Shown here in pieces: positions 6,183 to 16,200 of a DNA stretch of 24,015 bases. Where the stretch lies: the NCBI RefSeq assembly GCF_946479975.1, contig NZ_CAMLIX010000044.1, positions 1 to 24,015 of the forward strand, read 5' to 3'. Each line of letters begins with the position of its first letter. Position 1 is the stretch's first letter. A program made the translations under genes and the position numbers. The notes beneath the pieces were generated by a model that had not been told where the DNA came from, made no database searches, and was given only the letters and a program-made list of their open reading frames with translations. This DNA comes from an uncultured Flavobacterium sp. Its GTDB lineage: Bacteria; Bacteroidota; Bacteroidia; Flavobacteriales; Flavobacteriaceae.

Positions 6183-8465
6183 ATGAAAAAACAAATGAAG
6201 AAATATGCCTTTTTACTAATGGTAATTTATGCCAATGGATATTCTCAGACCAAAAAACATATGGATACCAGCAAATCAATTGAAGATCGAATTTCGCTTT
6301 TAATGAAAGAAATGACATTAGAAGAAAAAGTAGGACAAATGAATCAGTACAATGGATCATGGGACGTTACAGGACCAAAACCAGAATCTGGTACTAATGA
6401 AGAAAAATACAATAACATCAAAAAAGGATGGGTCGGTTCTTTGTTAACCGTTCGCGGCGTTAAAGAAGTTAGAGCCGTACAAAAAATGGCCGTTGAAGAA
6501 TCTCGTCTCGGAATTCCCTTGATTTTTGGTTTTGACGTTATACACGGTTACAAAACCCTAAGTCCTATTCCGCTGGCAGAAGCGGCAAGCTGGGATTTAG
6601 AGGCTATTAAAAATTCTGCTCGCGTAGCGGCACTCGAAGCTTCTGCTTCTGGACTAAACTGGACTTTTGCTCCCAATGTAGATATTTCTAATGATGCCAG
6701 ATGGGGACGTGTAATGGAAGGCGCAGGAGAAGATCCTTATTTAGGAAGCAAAATTGCAACAGCAAGAGTGCACGGTTTTCAAGGAGAAAAATTAGGTTCA
6801 AATACTTCAATAGTAGCTTGTGCCAAACACTTTGCAGGTTATGGTTTTGTAGAAGCTGGCCGAGAATATAATAGTGTTGACATGAGTAATTCTAAATTAT
6901 ACAATACGGTTTTACCTCCTTTTAAAGCCACAGTCGATGCTGGAATTGGAACTTTTATGAATTCTTTTAATACCCTAAACGGAATTCCTGCAACTGGAAG
7001 CATCTTTCTGCAAAGAGATATTTTAAAAGGTGCCTGGGGTTTTAAAGGTTTTGTAGTTTCAGACTGGGCTTCGATAGCCGAAATGATTACGCACGGTTAC
7101 GCTGCTGACGGTGCAGATGCTGCTAAAAAAGCGGCAATCGCAGGTTCTGACATGGATATGGAGTCTAATATTTACGTAACAGAATTGGCCAAACTGGTAA
7201 AAAAAGGAGTCGTAAAAGAAAGCGTTATCGATGATGCTGTCCGTAGAATTCTGAGAATAAAATTTGAATTAGGTTTGTTTGACAATCCGTACAGATTTTG
7301 CGATGAAGCCCGCGAAAAATCAGATATTGGCAGCAAAGCAAATCATGATGCTGTTCTGGATATGGCTAAAAAATCAATCGTGTTATTAAAAAATGACAAA
7401 AACCTATTGCCTCTGAAAAAATCAGGAGCAAAAATCGCATTGATTGGTGCTTTGGCAAATGATAAAAACAGCCCTTTAGGAAGCTGGAGAATTGCAGCTG
7501 ATGACAATACAGCCGTTTCTGTTTTGGAAGGAATGCAGCAGTATAAAAACAATTCTTTAGTATTTGAAAAAGGAACTGATGTTGCTTTAAACAAACAATC
7601 TTTCTTAAATGAAGTACAATTAAATACTACTGATTTTTCTGGATTTGAAGCAGCAAAAAAAGCCGCTAAAGAAGCAGAAGTTGTGGTAATGGTTTTAGGA
7701 GAAATTGGTTTTCAAAGTGGTGAGGCGCGCAGTAGAACCGACTTGAATCTGCCTGGAAATCAACAGCAGTTGTTGGAGGAAATTTATAAAGTGAATCCGA
7801 ATATTGTTTTAGTTTTAAACAACGGGCGTCCTTTGTCAATTCCTTGGGCAGCACAACATATTCCGGCAATTGTTGAAGCTTGGCAGTTGGGAACCCAAAC
7901 TGGAAACGCGGTGGCACAGGTTTTATACGGAGATTATAATCCGAGTGGAAAACTACCAATGTCTTTCCCGAGAAACGTTGGACAATGCCCTATTTACTAC
8001 AATTTGTATAACACAGGAAGACCAACAGATAAAGATCAAAACGTTTTCTGGTCGCATTATTCTGATGTAGAAAAAACGCCTCAATATCCTTTTGGTTACG
8101 GACTAAGCTATACTTCTTTTGCTTACAAAAATCTTAAAATAGCAAAACCTTCATTTCAAAAAGGAGAAAAAATTGAAGTTTCTGTAGACGTTACCAACAC
8201 AGGAAATTTTGACGGAAAAGAAGTCGTACAATTGTACATCAATGATCCAGCTGCAAGTGTTGTGAGACCGGTAAAAGAATTAAAAGGTTTTGAACTTGTT
8301 GCATTAAAAAAAGGAGAAACAAAAACCATTCACTTTACATTAACCAATCAAGAACTTGGTTTTTATGACAATGACGGTAATTTTTTAGTAGAACCAGGAT
8401 TATTTAATGTTATTGTTGGATGGAATTCTAACGAAGGACTTACTGGAAAATTTGAATTAAAATAA
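6183..8465 (+). CDS. bglX: Secreted GH3 beta-glucosidase/beta-xylosidase (BglX-like)
   Basis: 760 residues, close to E. coli BglX (about 765). A signal peptide spans about 1-21 (cleavage near YSQ), giving a periplasmic or exported enzyme; an alternative start at codon 5 would also work. Residues about 30-375 form the GH3 (beta/alpha)8 domain, with KHF at 215-217 and the nucleophile D294 in VVSDWAS. Residues about 390-620 form the second domain, with GEARSRTDLNLPG, where a Glu probably supplies the acid/base. Residues about 670-745 are the fibronectin-III-like C-terminal domain. The enzyme removes terminal beta-linked sugars from oligosaccharides; glucose or xylose specificity cannot be read here. 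It precedes the HTCS in the same direction, so it probably finishes oligosaccharides imported by the PUL. Confidence 0.92.
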   Translation: MKKQMKKYAFLLMVIYANGYSQTKKHMDTSKSIEDRISLLMKEMTLEEKVGQMNQYNGSWDVTGPKPESGTNEEKYNNIKKGWVGSLLTVRGVKEVRAVQKMAVEESRLGIPLIFGFDVIHGYKTLSPIPLAEAASWDLEAIKNSARVAALEASASGLNWTFAPNVDISNDARWGRVMEGAGEDPYLGSKIATARVHGFQGEKLGSNTSIVACAKHFAGYGFVEAGREYNSVDMSNSKLYNTVLPPFKATVDAGIGTFMNSFNTLNGIPATGSIFLQRDILKGAWGFKGFVVSDWASIAEMITHGYAADGADAAKKAAIAGSDMDMESNIYVTELAKLVKKGVVKESVIDDAVRRILRIKFELGLFDNPYRFCDEAREKSDIGSKANHDAVLDMAKKSIVLLKNDKNLLPLKKSGAKIALIGALANDKNSPLGSWRIAADDNTAVSVLEGMQQYKNNSLVFEKGTDVALNKQSFLNEVQLNTTDFSGFEAAKKAAKEAEVVVMVLGEIGFQSGEARSRTDLNLPGNQQQLLEEIYKVNPNIVLVLNNGRPLSIPWAAQHIPAIVEAWQLGTQTGNAVAQVLYGDYNPSGKLPMSFPRNVGQCPIYYNLYNTGRPTDKDQNVFWSHYSDVEKTPQYPFGYGLSYTSFAYKNLKIAKPSFQKGEKIEVSVDVTNTGNFDGKEVVQLYINDPAASVVRPVKELKGFELVALKKGETKTIHFTLTNQELGFYDNDGNFLVEPGLFNVIVGWNSNEGLTGKFELK

Positions 8466-8510
8466 ACCCAGAAAAAGTAAAAAAAAAAAGAATATCTATT
8501 TTACCCTTAT

Positions 8511-8562
8511 ATCCTGAGTACGATAATTCCTTAATAGGTTATTAATCGGACTCAGGATTTTG
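8511..8562 (+). terminator. Imperfect long hairpin between GH3 and HTCS genes
   Basis: Outer arms ATCCTGAGT (8511-8519) / ACTCAGGAT (8550-8558), then CGAT/ATCG, then a small CCT-TAAT-AGG tip, so nearly the whole 48 nt can fold. It is followed by only four T. It could be a moderate terminator for GH3 or an mRNA 3'-end stabiliser. Confidence 0.55.
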
Positions 8563-8683
8563 GCAATATGTCAAATTTGAATAAAAAAAATTAAGTGTTC
8601 TATTTACTTTTATTAATATTGTTTCATCATTAAACAAATCCATTTTTACATTTAAACTGGATAATCCATAACGCTGCATCTAA

Positions 8684-11600
8684 ATGAAAAACACCATATA
8701 TATTCTTGCATGCTTTTTTACGTTTATAAACTGCCTGTTTTCTCAGGGAAAATTTGACAGTTATCAATTTAGGAGCATACAGGAAACTACTTCAAAAAGA
8801 GCTGTTTCTTCTATCATTCAAGATAAAAATGGTTTTATTTGGGTGGGCACAAACGGCGCAGGTTTGTACAGATATGACGGCGTAAATTATTTTGGATATA
8901 AATACGACAAGAAACCTGGAGCCATCAACAGCAATTTTATTTATGCGACTTTTATCGATTCTAAAAACAATCTTTGGGTAGGAACAGATGAAGGTTTGTG
9001 TTTGTATAACCGAGATTTAGATAATTTCACCAAAATTAATATCGAAGATGTTATTACAAAAGGTTACAAACAGCCCATTACCATAAAAACAATTATTGAG
9101 GATAATAACGGCAATTTATATTTAGGCGCTTACGGTTTTGGATTATTCAAACTTAATATCAAGACGCTGCACGCTTCTTTGGTTCATTCAAAAGTGTTGG
9201 AAAAACCTAATTTCTTAATAAAATCTTCGGTAAAAAATAAGCGCGGGATTATTTATTTAGGAACGAGTTATGGACTTTTAGAAATAGATTTAAATGGAAA
9301 AGTAAAGCAGGTTTATAAAGATAAATTCAAAAGAGAACCTTTACTCAATGACATCGAAAATCTTGTTATTGATAAATTTGGATTTCTATGGCTGGGAACA
9401 ACAGAAAACGGTTTGATAAAAATTAAACCCGAAACAGATAATTACCAATTTGAGAATTATCCCATTACCAAAAATAAAATCTTATCTATTGTAAAAAGCA
9501 GTCACGATTACATTATCTGCGGTACAGAAAACGACGGCTTATTGGTCGTGGATTACAAAGGAAAAGTGCTTCAAAAATACCTGCACAGCAAATACAATAG
9601 TTTCAGTTTAAAGTCAAATTCGGTTTGGTCTTTATACGAAGACAAGGAAAAACGACTTTGGTTAGGCTATTTCAACAAAGGACTTGGCGTATTTGATAAA
9701 CCCAATAACAAATTCAATTCGCTTGAATCACTTGCAAACAATGACAATTCTCTGCAGACCAGCTATGTAACTTCGGTTGTAAAAGATAAAAAAGGAAATT
9801 TATTAATTAGTAATGAAGGCGGCGGGCTTGATATTTACAATCCTATTAATAAAAGTTACATTCACGTCAATAAGGCCAATCAGAATTATTATTCAGGTTT
9901 AGATGCGATTGATATTCAGACGATTTTTATTGACAGCAAACAAAACATTTGGGTCGGAAGCTGGGATCGTGGTATTTATTTTCTAAAAAATGGAACCACA
10001 AGATTTGTAAACTACAATACTTCAAATAGTTCAGGTTTAAAGTCGAATCGCGTTTTTAGCTTTTCAGAAGATTCAAAAGGCAGAATCTGGATTGGAACTT
10101 TCATAAAAGGACTGCATTATTATGACAATAAAACAAACACCTTTATTCATTGTGATGCTAAACCATTTGCAGAAAACACTTTAGACAACGCCTTTATTCG
10201 TAAAGTTTTTGTAGATTCAGATGATGTTCTTTGGGTTGGAACTATTTTAGGTTTGTATCAGGTAAATATAAAAGACGAATCGCATTTCAAAGTCACCAAT
10301 ATGCGCGATGCCATGTTCAAAGGTATAAACGAACATAACAGCATTCAAACTATTTTATCTATTTACGAATCAAATGATAAAACTATCTGGATCGGCACAG
10401 ATGGTCAGGGATTGTTCAGCTACAATAAAAAGAGCAAGAAATTTTCTAATTATGATGATTATCCGGGTTTTAACGAGAAATCGGTTCGCGCTATAATTTC
10501 AGATAATAACGGTTCGTTATGGCTCAGTGGTGGTTCAGGATTAACCAAAATTGATTTCAAAAATAAAAAAAGCACCAATTTTACCAAAGATGATGGTCTG
10601 ATTGATAACGACTTTAATAACAATGCCGTTTTTAAAGATGGAAACGGCGAATTGTATTTTGGCGGTTATGAAGGGATAAATTATTTTAATCCAAACGAAA
10701 TTAAGAAAGCAGAAAAAGCGCCGAGCTTGTATTTCAGCGATTTCAAATTATTCAACCGTTCTGTAAAACCAAATGAAGACGGCTCGCCTTTAAGCAAAGT
10801 GATTTCTCAAACCAAAGAAATTACACTCAACTATACACAATCTGTTTTTACGATTGAATATGTGGGCATTAACTACAATTATTCTAAAAAAAATCAGTAC
10901 GCCTATTATTTGGAAGGTTTTGAAAAAGACTGGAATTATGCAGGAAATAACAGAACTGCAACCTACACCAATTTGGCTCCGGGAAATTATATTTTCAAAG
11001 TAAAATCGGCTAATGCAGACGGTTCTTGGGGCGAAGATCAATTAGAATTAAAAATAAAAATTCTGCCACCTTGGTGGAAAACATTTTGGGCGTATTTGAT
11101 CTATACCTCCATTTTAATTTTCCTGATTATCTACTTGAATAAAATTTACCAAAATCGTTTCAAAGCCAAACAGGCGATTTTGTTAGAGAAAGAAAAATCG
11201 ATTCAGTTAGAGCAATTAAACAATAATAAATTACAGTTTTTCACCAATATTTCGCACGAATTCAGAACTCCTTTAACGCTGATTATTAATCCGCTTGAAG
11301 ATATTTTGAGAAGTAAAAAACTTTCTCCAGAAATACATAACAAATTAAAAATTGTACATAAAAGTTCAGACAGGCTTTCGAGACTTATCAATGAACTTAT
11401 GGATTTTAATAAATTGGAGTTCAATAAAATTTCACTTCAAACCAAAAAAATTGACGTAATCGCTTTTACAGAAGGAATCATCAGTTATTTTAATGAAGAA
11501 GCTGCTGCGAGAAACATTAGTGTAAATTTTGACTCTTCAACAGAAGAACTCGAAGACTGGCTTGATCCTAAAATGCTGGAAAAAATATTATTTAATATTA

Positions 11601-12835
11601 TTTCGAATGCCTTCAAGTTTACGCCAGATAATGGTTCTATAACCATTTTTGTAAATGAATCTGAAACAGAAAATGCCTTGATTATTGACGGAAATGAGGT
11701 TCCTTCCTTTTCAATAACGATCAAAGATACCGGCTCAGGAATTCGCAAGAAAGACTTGAATAAAATTTTTGAACGATTTTATCAGGTCAATAATGTAAAT
11801 AAGGAATATTATGGCAGTACTGGAATTGGTTTAGAAGTCGTAAAAGAATTTATTGAACTTCATAAAGGAAAAATTGAAGTAACGAGTCAGGTTGGAGAAG
11901 GCACGAATTTTAAAGTGATATTTCCTTTAGGCAATGCCCTTTATAAGAAAAATGAAATTATTGATGAAGTTTTTAAAATAGAAAAAAACAAACATCAGTT
12001 TCTCTTAGATTCACTGCATGATACTGGAGACGACTATGATTATTCAGATGAAAAAACGAATAATTCTGAAGCCGAAAGTGAAAAATTATACACCGTTTTA
12101 ATTGTTGAAGATAATCCCGAATTAAGAAATTATTTAAAACAAGAATTAGGTAAATCGTATAAAGTGCTTACCGCCGAAAATGGTAAAAAAGGTTACGAAC
12201 TTGCGGTGCAGAAATTACCAGATTTAATTATAACAGATGTTATTATGCCCGTCATGGACGGATTGCAGTTGTGTAAAAACATTAAGGGAGACTTAAAAAC
12301 AAGTCATATTCCGTTATTAATGCTATCGGCAAAAGCAATGGTTAAAGATAGATTAGAAGGCATTGATTCTGGTGCAGACATGTATTTGAGTAAACCATTT
12401 GAACTTGATATTTTAAAATCCAGTCTGACCCAGCTTATAACAAGCCGACAAATTATGTTTAAGAAATTTTACAGCGGTATTACCAGAGAAGGCAAAGAAA
12501 AAACAACTTCGCTGGACAATGATTTCATTCAAAAAATCCTTCATTTTATTAATGAAAACATCAGCGAACCCGAATTGACGGTGGAACTTTTATCTTCTAA
12601 AATATTCCTGAGCAGAAGTCAGCTGTATCGAAAAATAAAAACCTTAACAGGAGTTTCTGTCAATGAATTTATTAGAAATGTACGCCTAGAGAAAGCAAAA
12701 CAACTTATCGAACAAGGAAATAGTAACATTAATGAAATAAGTTATAAAGTGGGTTTTACCTCTCCCTCCTATTTTGCTAAATGTTATAAAATTAAATACG
12801 GACATCTGCCCACTCAGGAAAAGAGAAAAGAATAA
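8684..12835 (+). CDS. Hybrid two-component system sensor/regulator (HTCS)
   Basis: 1383 residues, one-protein sensor and transcription factor in the inner membrane. After a signal peptide (about 1-20) come 14 recognisable propeller-blade motifs of the IWVGT-x-GL type, from IWVGTNGAGL to LYFGGYEGIN, i.e. two seven-bladed propellers. A Y_Y_Y domain (about 720-790) and one TM helix (about 801-823) follow. Inside are a HisKA helix with H858 in NISHEFRTP, an HATPase domain (about 960-1085; N box NAFKFTP, G boxes DTGSGI and GSTGIGL), a receiver with phospho-acceptor D1185 in IITDVIMPVMDG, and an AraC-type DNA-binding domain (about 1280-1383). HTCS proteins bind a PUL-specific oligosaccharide in the periplasm and activate the adjacent susC promoter. 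All key residues are present, so it should be functional. It is followed by a strong terminator, then susC. Confidence 0.95.
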   Translation: MKNTIYILACFFTFINCLFSQGKFDSYQFRSIQETTSKRAVSSIIQDKNGFIWVGTNGAGLYRYDGVNYFGYKYDKKPGAINSNFIYATFIDSKNNLWVGTDEGLCLYNRDLDNFTKINIEDVITKGYKQPITIKTIIEDNNGNLYLGAYGFGLFKLNIKTLHASLVHSKVLEKPNFLIKSSVKNKRGIIYLGTSYGLLEIDLNGKVKQVYKDKFKREPLLNDIENLVIDKFGFLWLGTTENGLIKIKPETDNYQFENYPITKNKILSIVKSSHDYIICGTENDGLLVVDYKGKVLQKYLHSKYNSFSLKSNSVWSLYEDKEKRLWLGYFNKGLGVFDKPNNKFNSLESLANNDNSLQTSYVTSVVKDKKGNLLISNEGGGLDIYNPINKSYIHVNKANQNYYSGLDAIDIQTIFIDSKQNIWVGSWDRGIYFLKNGTTRFVNYNTSNSSGLKSNRVFSFSEDSKGRIWIGTFIKGLHYYDNKTNTFIHCDAKPFAENTLDNAFIRKVFVDSDDVLWVGTILGLYQVNIKDESHFKVTNMRDAMFKGINEHNSIQTILSIYESNDKTIWIGTDGQGLFSYNKKSKKFSNYDDYPGFNEKSVRAIISDNNGSLWLSGGSGLTKIDFKNKKSTNFTKDDGLIDNDFNNNAVFKDGNGELYFGGYEGINYFNPNEIKKAEKAPSLYFSDFKLFNRSVKPNEDGSPLSKVISQTKEITLNYTQSVFTIEYVGINYNYSKKNQYAYYLEGFEKDWNYAGNNRTATYTNLAPGNYIFKVKSANADGSWGEDQLELKIKILPPWWKTFWAYLIYTSILIFLIIYLNKIYQNRFKAKQAILLEKEKSIQLEQLNNNKLQFFTNISHEFRTPLTLIINPLEDILRSKKLSPEIHNKLKIVHKSSDRLSRLINELMDFNKLEFNKISLQTKKIDVIAFTEGIISYFNEEAAARNISVNFDSSTEELEDWLDPKMLEKILFNIISNAFKFTPDNGSITIFVNESETENALIIDGNEVPSFSITIKDTGSGIRKKDLNKIFERFYQVNNVNKEYYGSTGIGLEVVKEFIELHKGKIEVTSQVGEGTNFKVIFPLGNALYKKNEIIDEVFKIEKNKHQFLLDSLHDTGDDYDYSDEKTNNSEAESEKLYTVLIVEDNPELRNYLKQELGKSYKVLTAENGKKGYELAVQKLPDLIITDVIMPVMDGLQLCKNIKGDLKTSHIPLLMLSAKAMVKDRLEGIDSGADMYLSKPFELDILKSSLTQLITSRQIMFKKFYSGITREGKEKTTSLDNDFIQKILHFINENISEPELTVELLSSKIFLSRSQLYRKIKTLTGVSVNEFIRNVRLEKAKQLIEQGNSNINEISYKVGFTSPSYFAKCYKIKYGHLPTQEKRKE

Positions 12836-12859
12836 AATGAAATAGATTTTATTATCACA

Positions 12860-12892
12860 AGAGCTTCAATTAAAAATTGAAGCTCTTTTTTT
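12860..12892 (+). terminator. Terminator of the HTCS gene
   Basis: Perfect 12-bp stem AGAGCTTCAATT / AATTGAAGCTCT with an AAA loop and a seven-T tract, 24 nt after the HTCS stop. It separates regulator expression from the susC operon. Confidence 0.92.
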
Positions 12893-13036
12893 GTGCGCTA
12901 TTTTCTTCAAAATTATAGTCGTTTTTTATTCCTTCTAAAAAAATTATATCAAAAATAATTCTACCTTTTTTTAAACATACAATATTTTAAAAGCTAAAAA
13001 ATTATCAATAACTCAGTTGTAGTTTTAATACGTTGA

Positions 13037-13062
13037 GGGGTTCATCTGACTGAAAATGGGGT
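13037..13062. promoter_or_regulatory. Candidate HTCS operator: GGGGT direct repeat, 21-bp period
   Basis: GGGGT occurs at 13037-13041 and again at 13058-13062, exactly two helical turns apart and in the same orientation, about 215-240 bp upstream of the susC start. G-runs are rare in this AT-rich intergenic DNA. AraC-type domains typically bind direct repeats with about 21-bp spacing, so these could be the half-sites for the HTCS. The assignment is inference. Confidence 0.35.
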
Positions 13063-13143
13063 GTGTAGTGTTCTTTTTGCATCATTTGTTGCAGAATATG
13101 CTTCATCTCTTCTACAATCGCAAAACGCTAGATTTTACTTTCG

Positions 13144-13162
13144 TTAAGAAATATTTAAGAAA
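13144..13162. repeat. Tandem TTAAGAAA x2 upstream of susC
   Basis: TTAAGAAA at 13144-13151 and 13155-13162, an 11-bp period close to one helical turn. It lies between the GGGGT pair and the susC start. The sequence is simple enough for chance, so this is a weak regulatory candidate. Confidence 0.25.
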
Positions 13163-13277
13163 AAGTTTTCGTGCTGCAACTGCTCCTCTTGAGCGTGTAA
13201 AAAGGACACCAATTTTTAAATGTTTTATAAACTTAAGATTAAACTAATTATTTAAAGTAAACTAACAACCAAATTTT

Positions 13278-16200
13278 ATGCAGAAAAAAACTTTTAAAAA
13301 ACTATTGTGTTTAATAGTATGCATGTGGGGAAATTTTTTCTTCGCTCAAACTGTTAAGGGTAAAGTGACATCTGGCGGCGCCAACCTTCCAGGTGTTAGT
13401 GTAGTAGTACAAGGAACAAATAACGGAACCGTGACCGATTTTGACGGGAGTTTTGTTTTAAACAATGTAGAACCAAAAGCGTTATTGCTTTTTACTTATG
13501 TCGGATATAAAAATCTAATACTGCCAGCAGATACAAAATCGGTTATGCAGGTAAATCTGGTGAATGATCTGGAAAAATTAAATGAAGTAGTCGTTATTGG
13601 ATATGGAACTTCTAAAAGAAAAGATATCAATGGTGCTGTTTCTTCTATCAAAGCTTCAGAAATTCAGGATAAACCTTTCACATCTATCGATCAGGCGCTT
13701 GTGGGTAAAGCTGCCGGTGTAAATGTAACTCAAAATTCTGGTACGCCTGGAGGCGGAATTTCGGTACAAATTAGAGGAATTACGTCTATTAACGGAAACG
13801 AACCTTTATATGTTATTGACGGAACACCCGTTTTTGCTGATAAAAATAACGATTCGTTTTCTTTCAGCGCTTTAGGTGGCGGAAGCGGACAAACTAAAAA
13901 CTCTGCTTTGTCTGGATTGAATATTTCAGATATTGAAACAATTGACATTTTAAAAGATGCATCGGCAACGGCAATTTATGGTGCGAATGGTGCAAATGGA
14001 GTTGTTTTAATCACAACTAAAAAAGGAAAAAAAGGAAAATCGAAATTTGCCTATGAAACGTATTTAGGAACTCAGGAAGTAAACAAAACTGTTGATGTTT
14101 TAAACCTGCCACAATACGCGGCTTATCAGGCAAAGATTTTTAAATTAAATGGTGAGCCTATTCCGTATCAATATCAAAAACCAAATTTATTAGGAAACGG
14201 AACCAACTGGCAGGATGAGCTTTTTAGAACGGCTACAATGTACAACCACCAGCTTTCATTTTCTGGTGAAAAAGAAGGAACACGTTTCTATACATCTTTG
14301 AATTATTTTGATCAGGAAGGAATTGTTTTAAACTCCGATTTCAACAGATTATCTATGCGTTTAAATGTTGATTCTAATGTAAAATCGTGGTTGAAAATTG
14401 GAAATAATTTATCGGTAAGTAAATCGTCTCAGCAAGTCGTAAGGAACGACGACAGAGGTGGTTTAGTGATGAATGCTTTAAGACAATCTCCAGAATTACC
14501 TGTAAGATCTCCTGATGGTTCTTTTGCAGGACCAACAAGTGGTTTGGGATCTTCTGCAAATGAAGCTACAAATCCGATTGCGTTAGCAGAGTACAATAAT
14601 TCTACTACAGAAAGATTTAAAATTAACGGAAATCTTTTTGCTGATTTTACACTGATCAAAGGATTGGTTTTTAGATCTGAATTGGGTTATGATTTGAATT
14701 TTTCAAAAAATAAAGCTTTTGTACCAAAATATACACTTGGAACTGTAAATGAACTTTTAAACAAATCTTTCAAACAGCAGGATCAAAGTTATTACTGGAA
14801 CATTAAAAACTATTTGACGTATAACAAAACCATCAGCGAAAACCATAATTTCACTTTTTTGTTAGGACAGGAAGCTCAGGAAAGCCGTTACGAATATTTA
14901 AGCGGTTACAGAACGGGTGATTTTTTAAATAAAGATTTTACCAACCTGAACATTGGTGATATTGATACTGCCTTGAACGGAAACGGTTCTGGAAGATGGT
15001 CTATGGCTTCTTATATTTCGAGATTAAACTATAGTTTTTCTGACCGATATTCTTTCTCAGCTTCGTTGAGAGCAGATGCTTCATCGAACTTTGGACCTAA
15101 TAACAAATGGGGATATTTCCCTTCTTTCTCTGGAGGATGGACAGTTAGTAACGAGAAGTTTTTTGAGCCAATATCAACCACAATTAATTACTTAAAATTT
15201 AGAGCGGGTTACGGTACTGTAGGAAATCAAAATATTCCAGCAAACCGTTACCAAACTATTCTGTCATTGCTTGCGTCTCCGTTTGGAGGTGTTTCGCCAA
15301 CGATTGATAATTTAGGAAATCCAAATATTAAATGGGAATCTCTAAAATCTTTTAATACTGGTTTTGAAATGGCGATGTTTAATAATCGTGTAAAAGTAGA
15401 TTTTGATTATTATGTAAAAAATTCATCTGATTTCCTTACCAAACAAATCAATGACGAATCGAATCAAAGTGCGCTTAATTATTATCTGAATACGGGTGAA
15501 ATTACGACTAAAGGTGTTGAACTTACTTTGAATACTAGAAATATCTCAACTGAGAATTTTACATGGGACAGTACTATTATTTTTTCAAAATATAATAATG
15601 AACTTACTAGTTTTCAAGGTCAGGGAAAATCTTTATTAGGAAAAGTACAATTTGACTTATACAACGTTACAAGAACTACAGAAGGACAGCCAGTAGGACA
15701 ATTTTACGGTTATGTAACGGATGGTTTATTTAAAAACGCTGCCGAATTAGCTGCAGGACCAATTCAGGAAACAGGAACAGGAATTGGAGATATCCGCTTT
15801 AAAGATCTTAATGGCGACGGAAAAATCGACAGTAAAGACCAAACTGCTATTGGAGATGCAATTCCAGATTTCACGTATGCTTTTACCAACAATTTTAAGT
15901 ACAAAAACTTAAGTTTATCAGTTGTGTTAACGGGAAGCCAAGGCAATCAGATTTACAATTTTACACGTCATTATATTGATGGAATTTATCCTGGATTTGG
16001 CGATAGATATGGAAATGTCAGCACACAGGCACTTCAGGCTTTTGAACCTGGCGTGAATGAAAATACAGATGTACCAAGAATTACACTTAATGATCCAAAT
16101 GGTAACGGTAGAATTTCGAATCGTTTTGTAGAAGATGGTTCTTATTTAAGAATTCAGAATGTGTCTTTGAGTTATGATCTGCCAAGTAAAATATTCGATA

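Larger units (their letters stand above)
12836..13277. other. HTCS-susC intergenic region
   Basis: 442 bases. After the HTCS terminator (12860-12892), about 385 bases precede the susC ATG, long for this genome. It contains the paired GGGGT boxes at 13037-13062 and a tandem TTAAGAAA at 13144-13162. I found no exact TAnnTTTG box; activator-dependent promoters can lack one. A 63-codon frame (13056-13247) lacks any protein-like features and was rejected. Confidence 0.5.

Noticed and set aside
13056..13247. 63-codon plus-strand frame in the susC upstream region
   Set aside because: No signal peptide, no domain-like pattern, and it lies between the candidate operator and susC. It is more likely untranslated leader.
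15801..15840. Dockerin/EF-hand-like segment DLNGDGKID in SusC
   Set aside because: This loop is common near the C-terminal part of SusC-family proteins, so it is not a cellulosome dockerin or a fusion.
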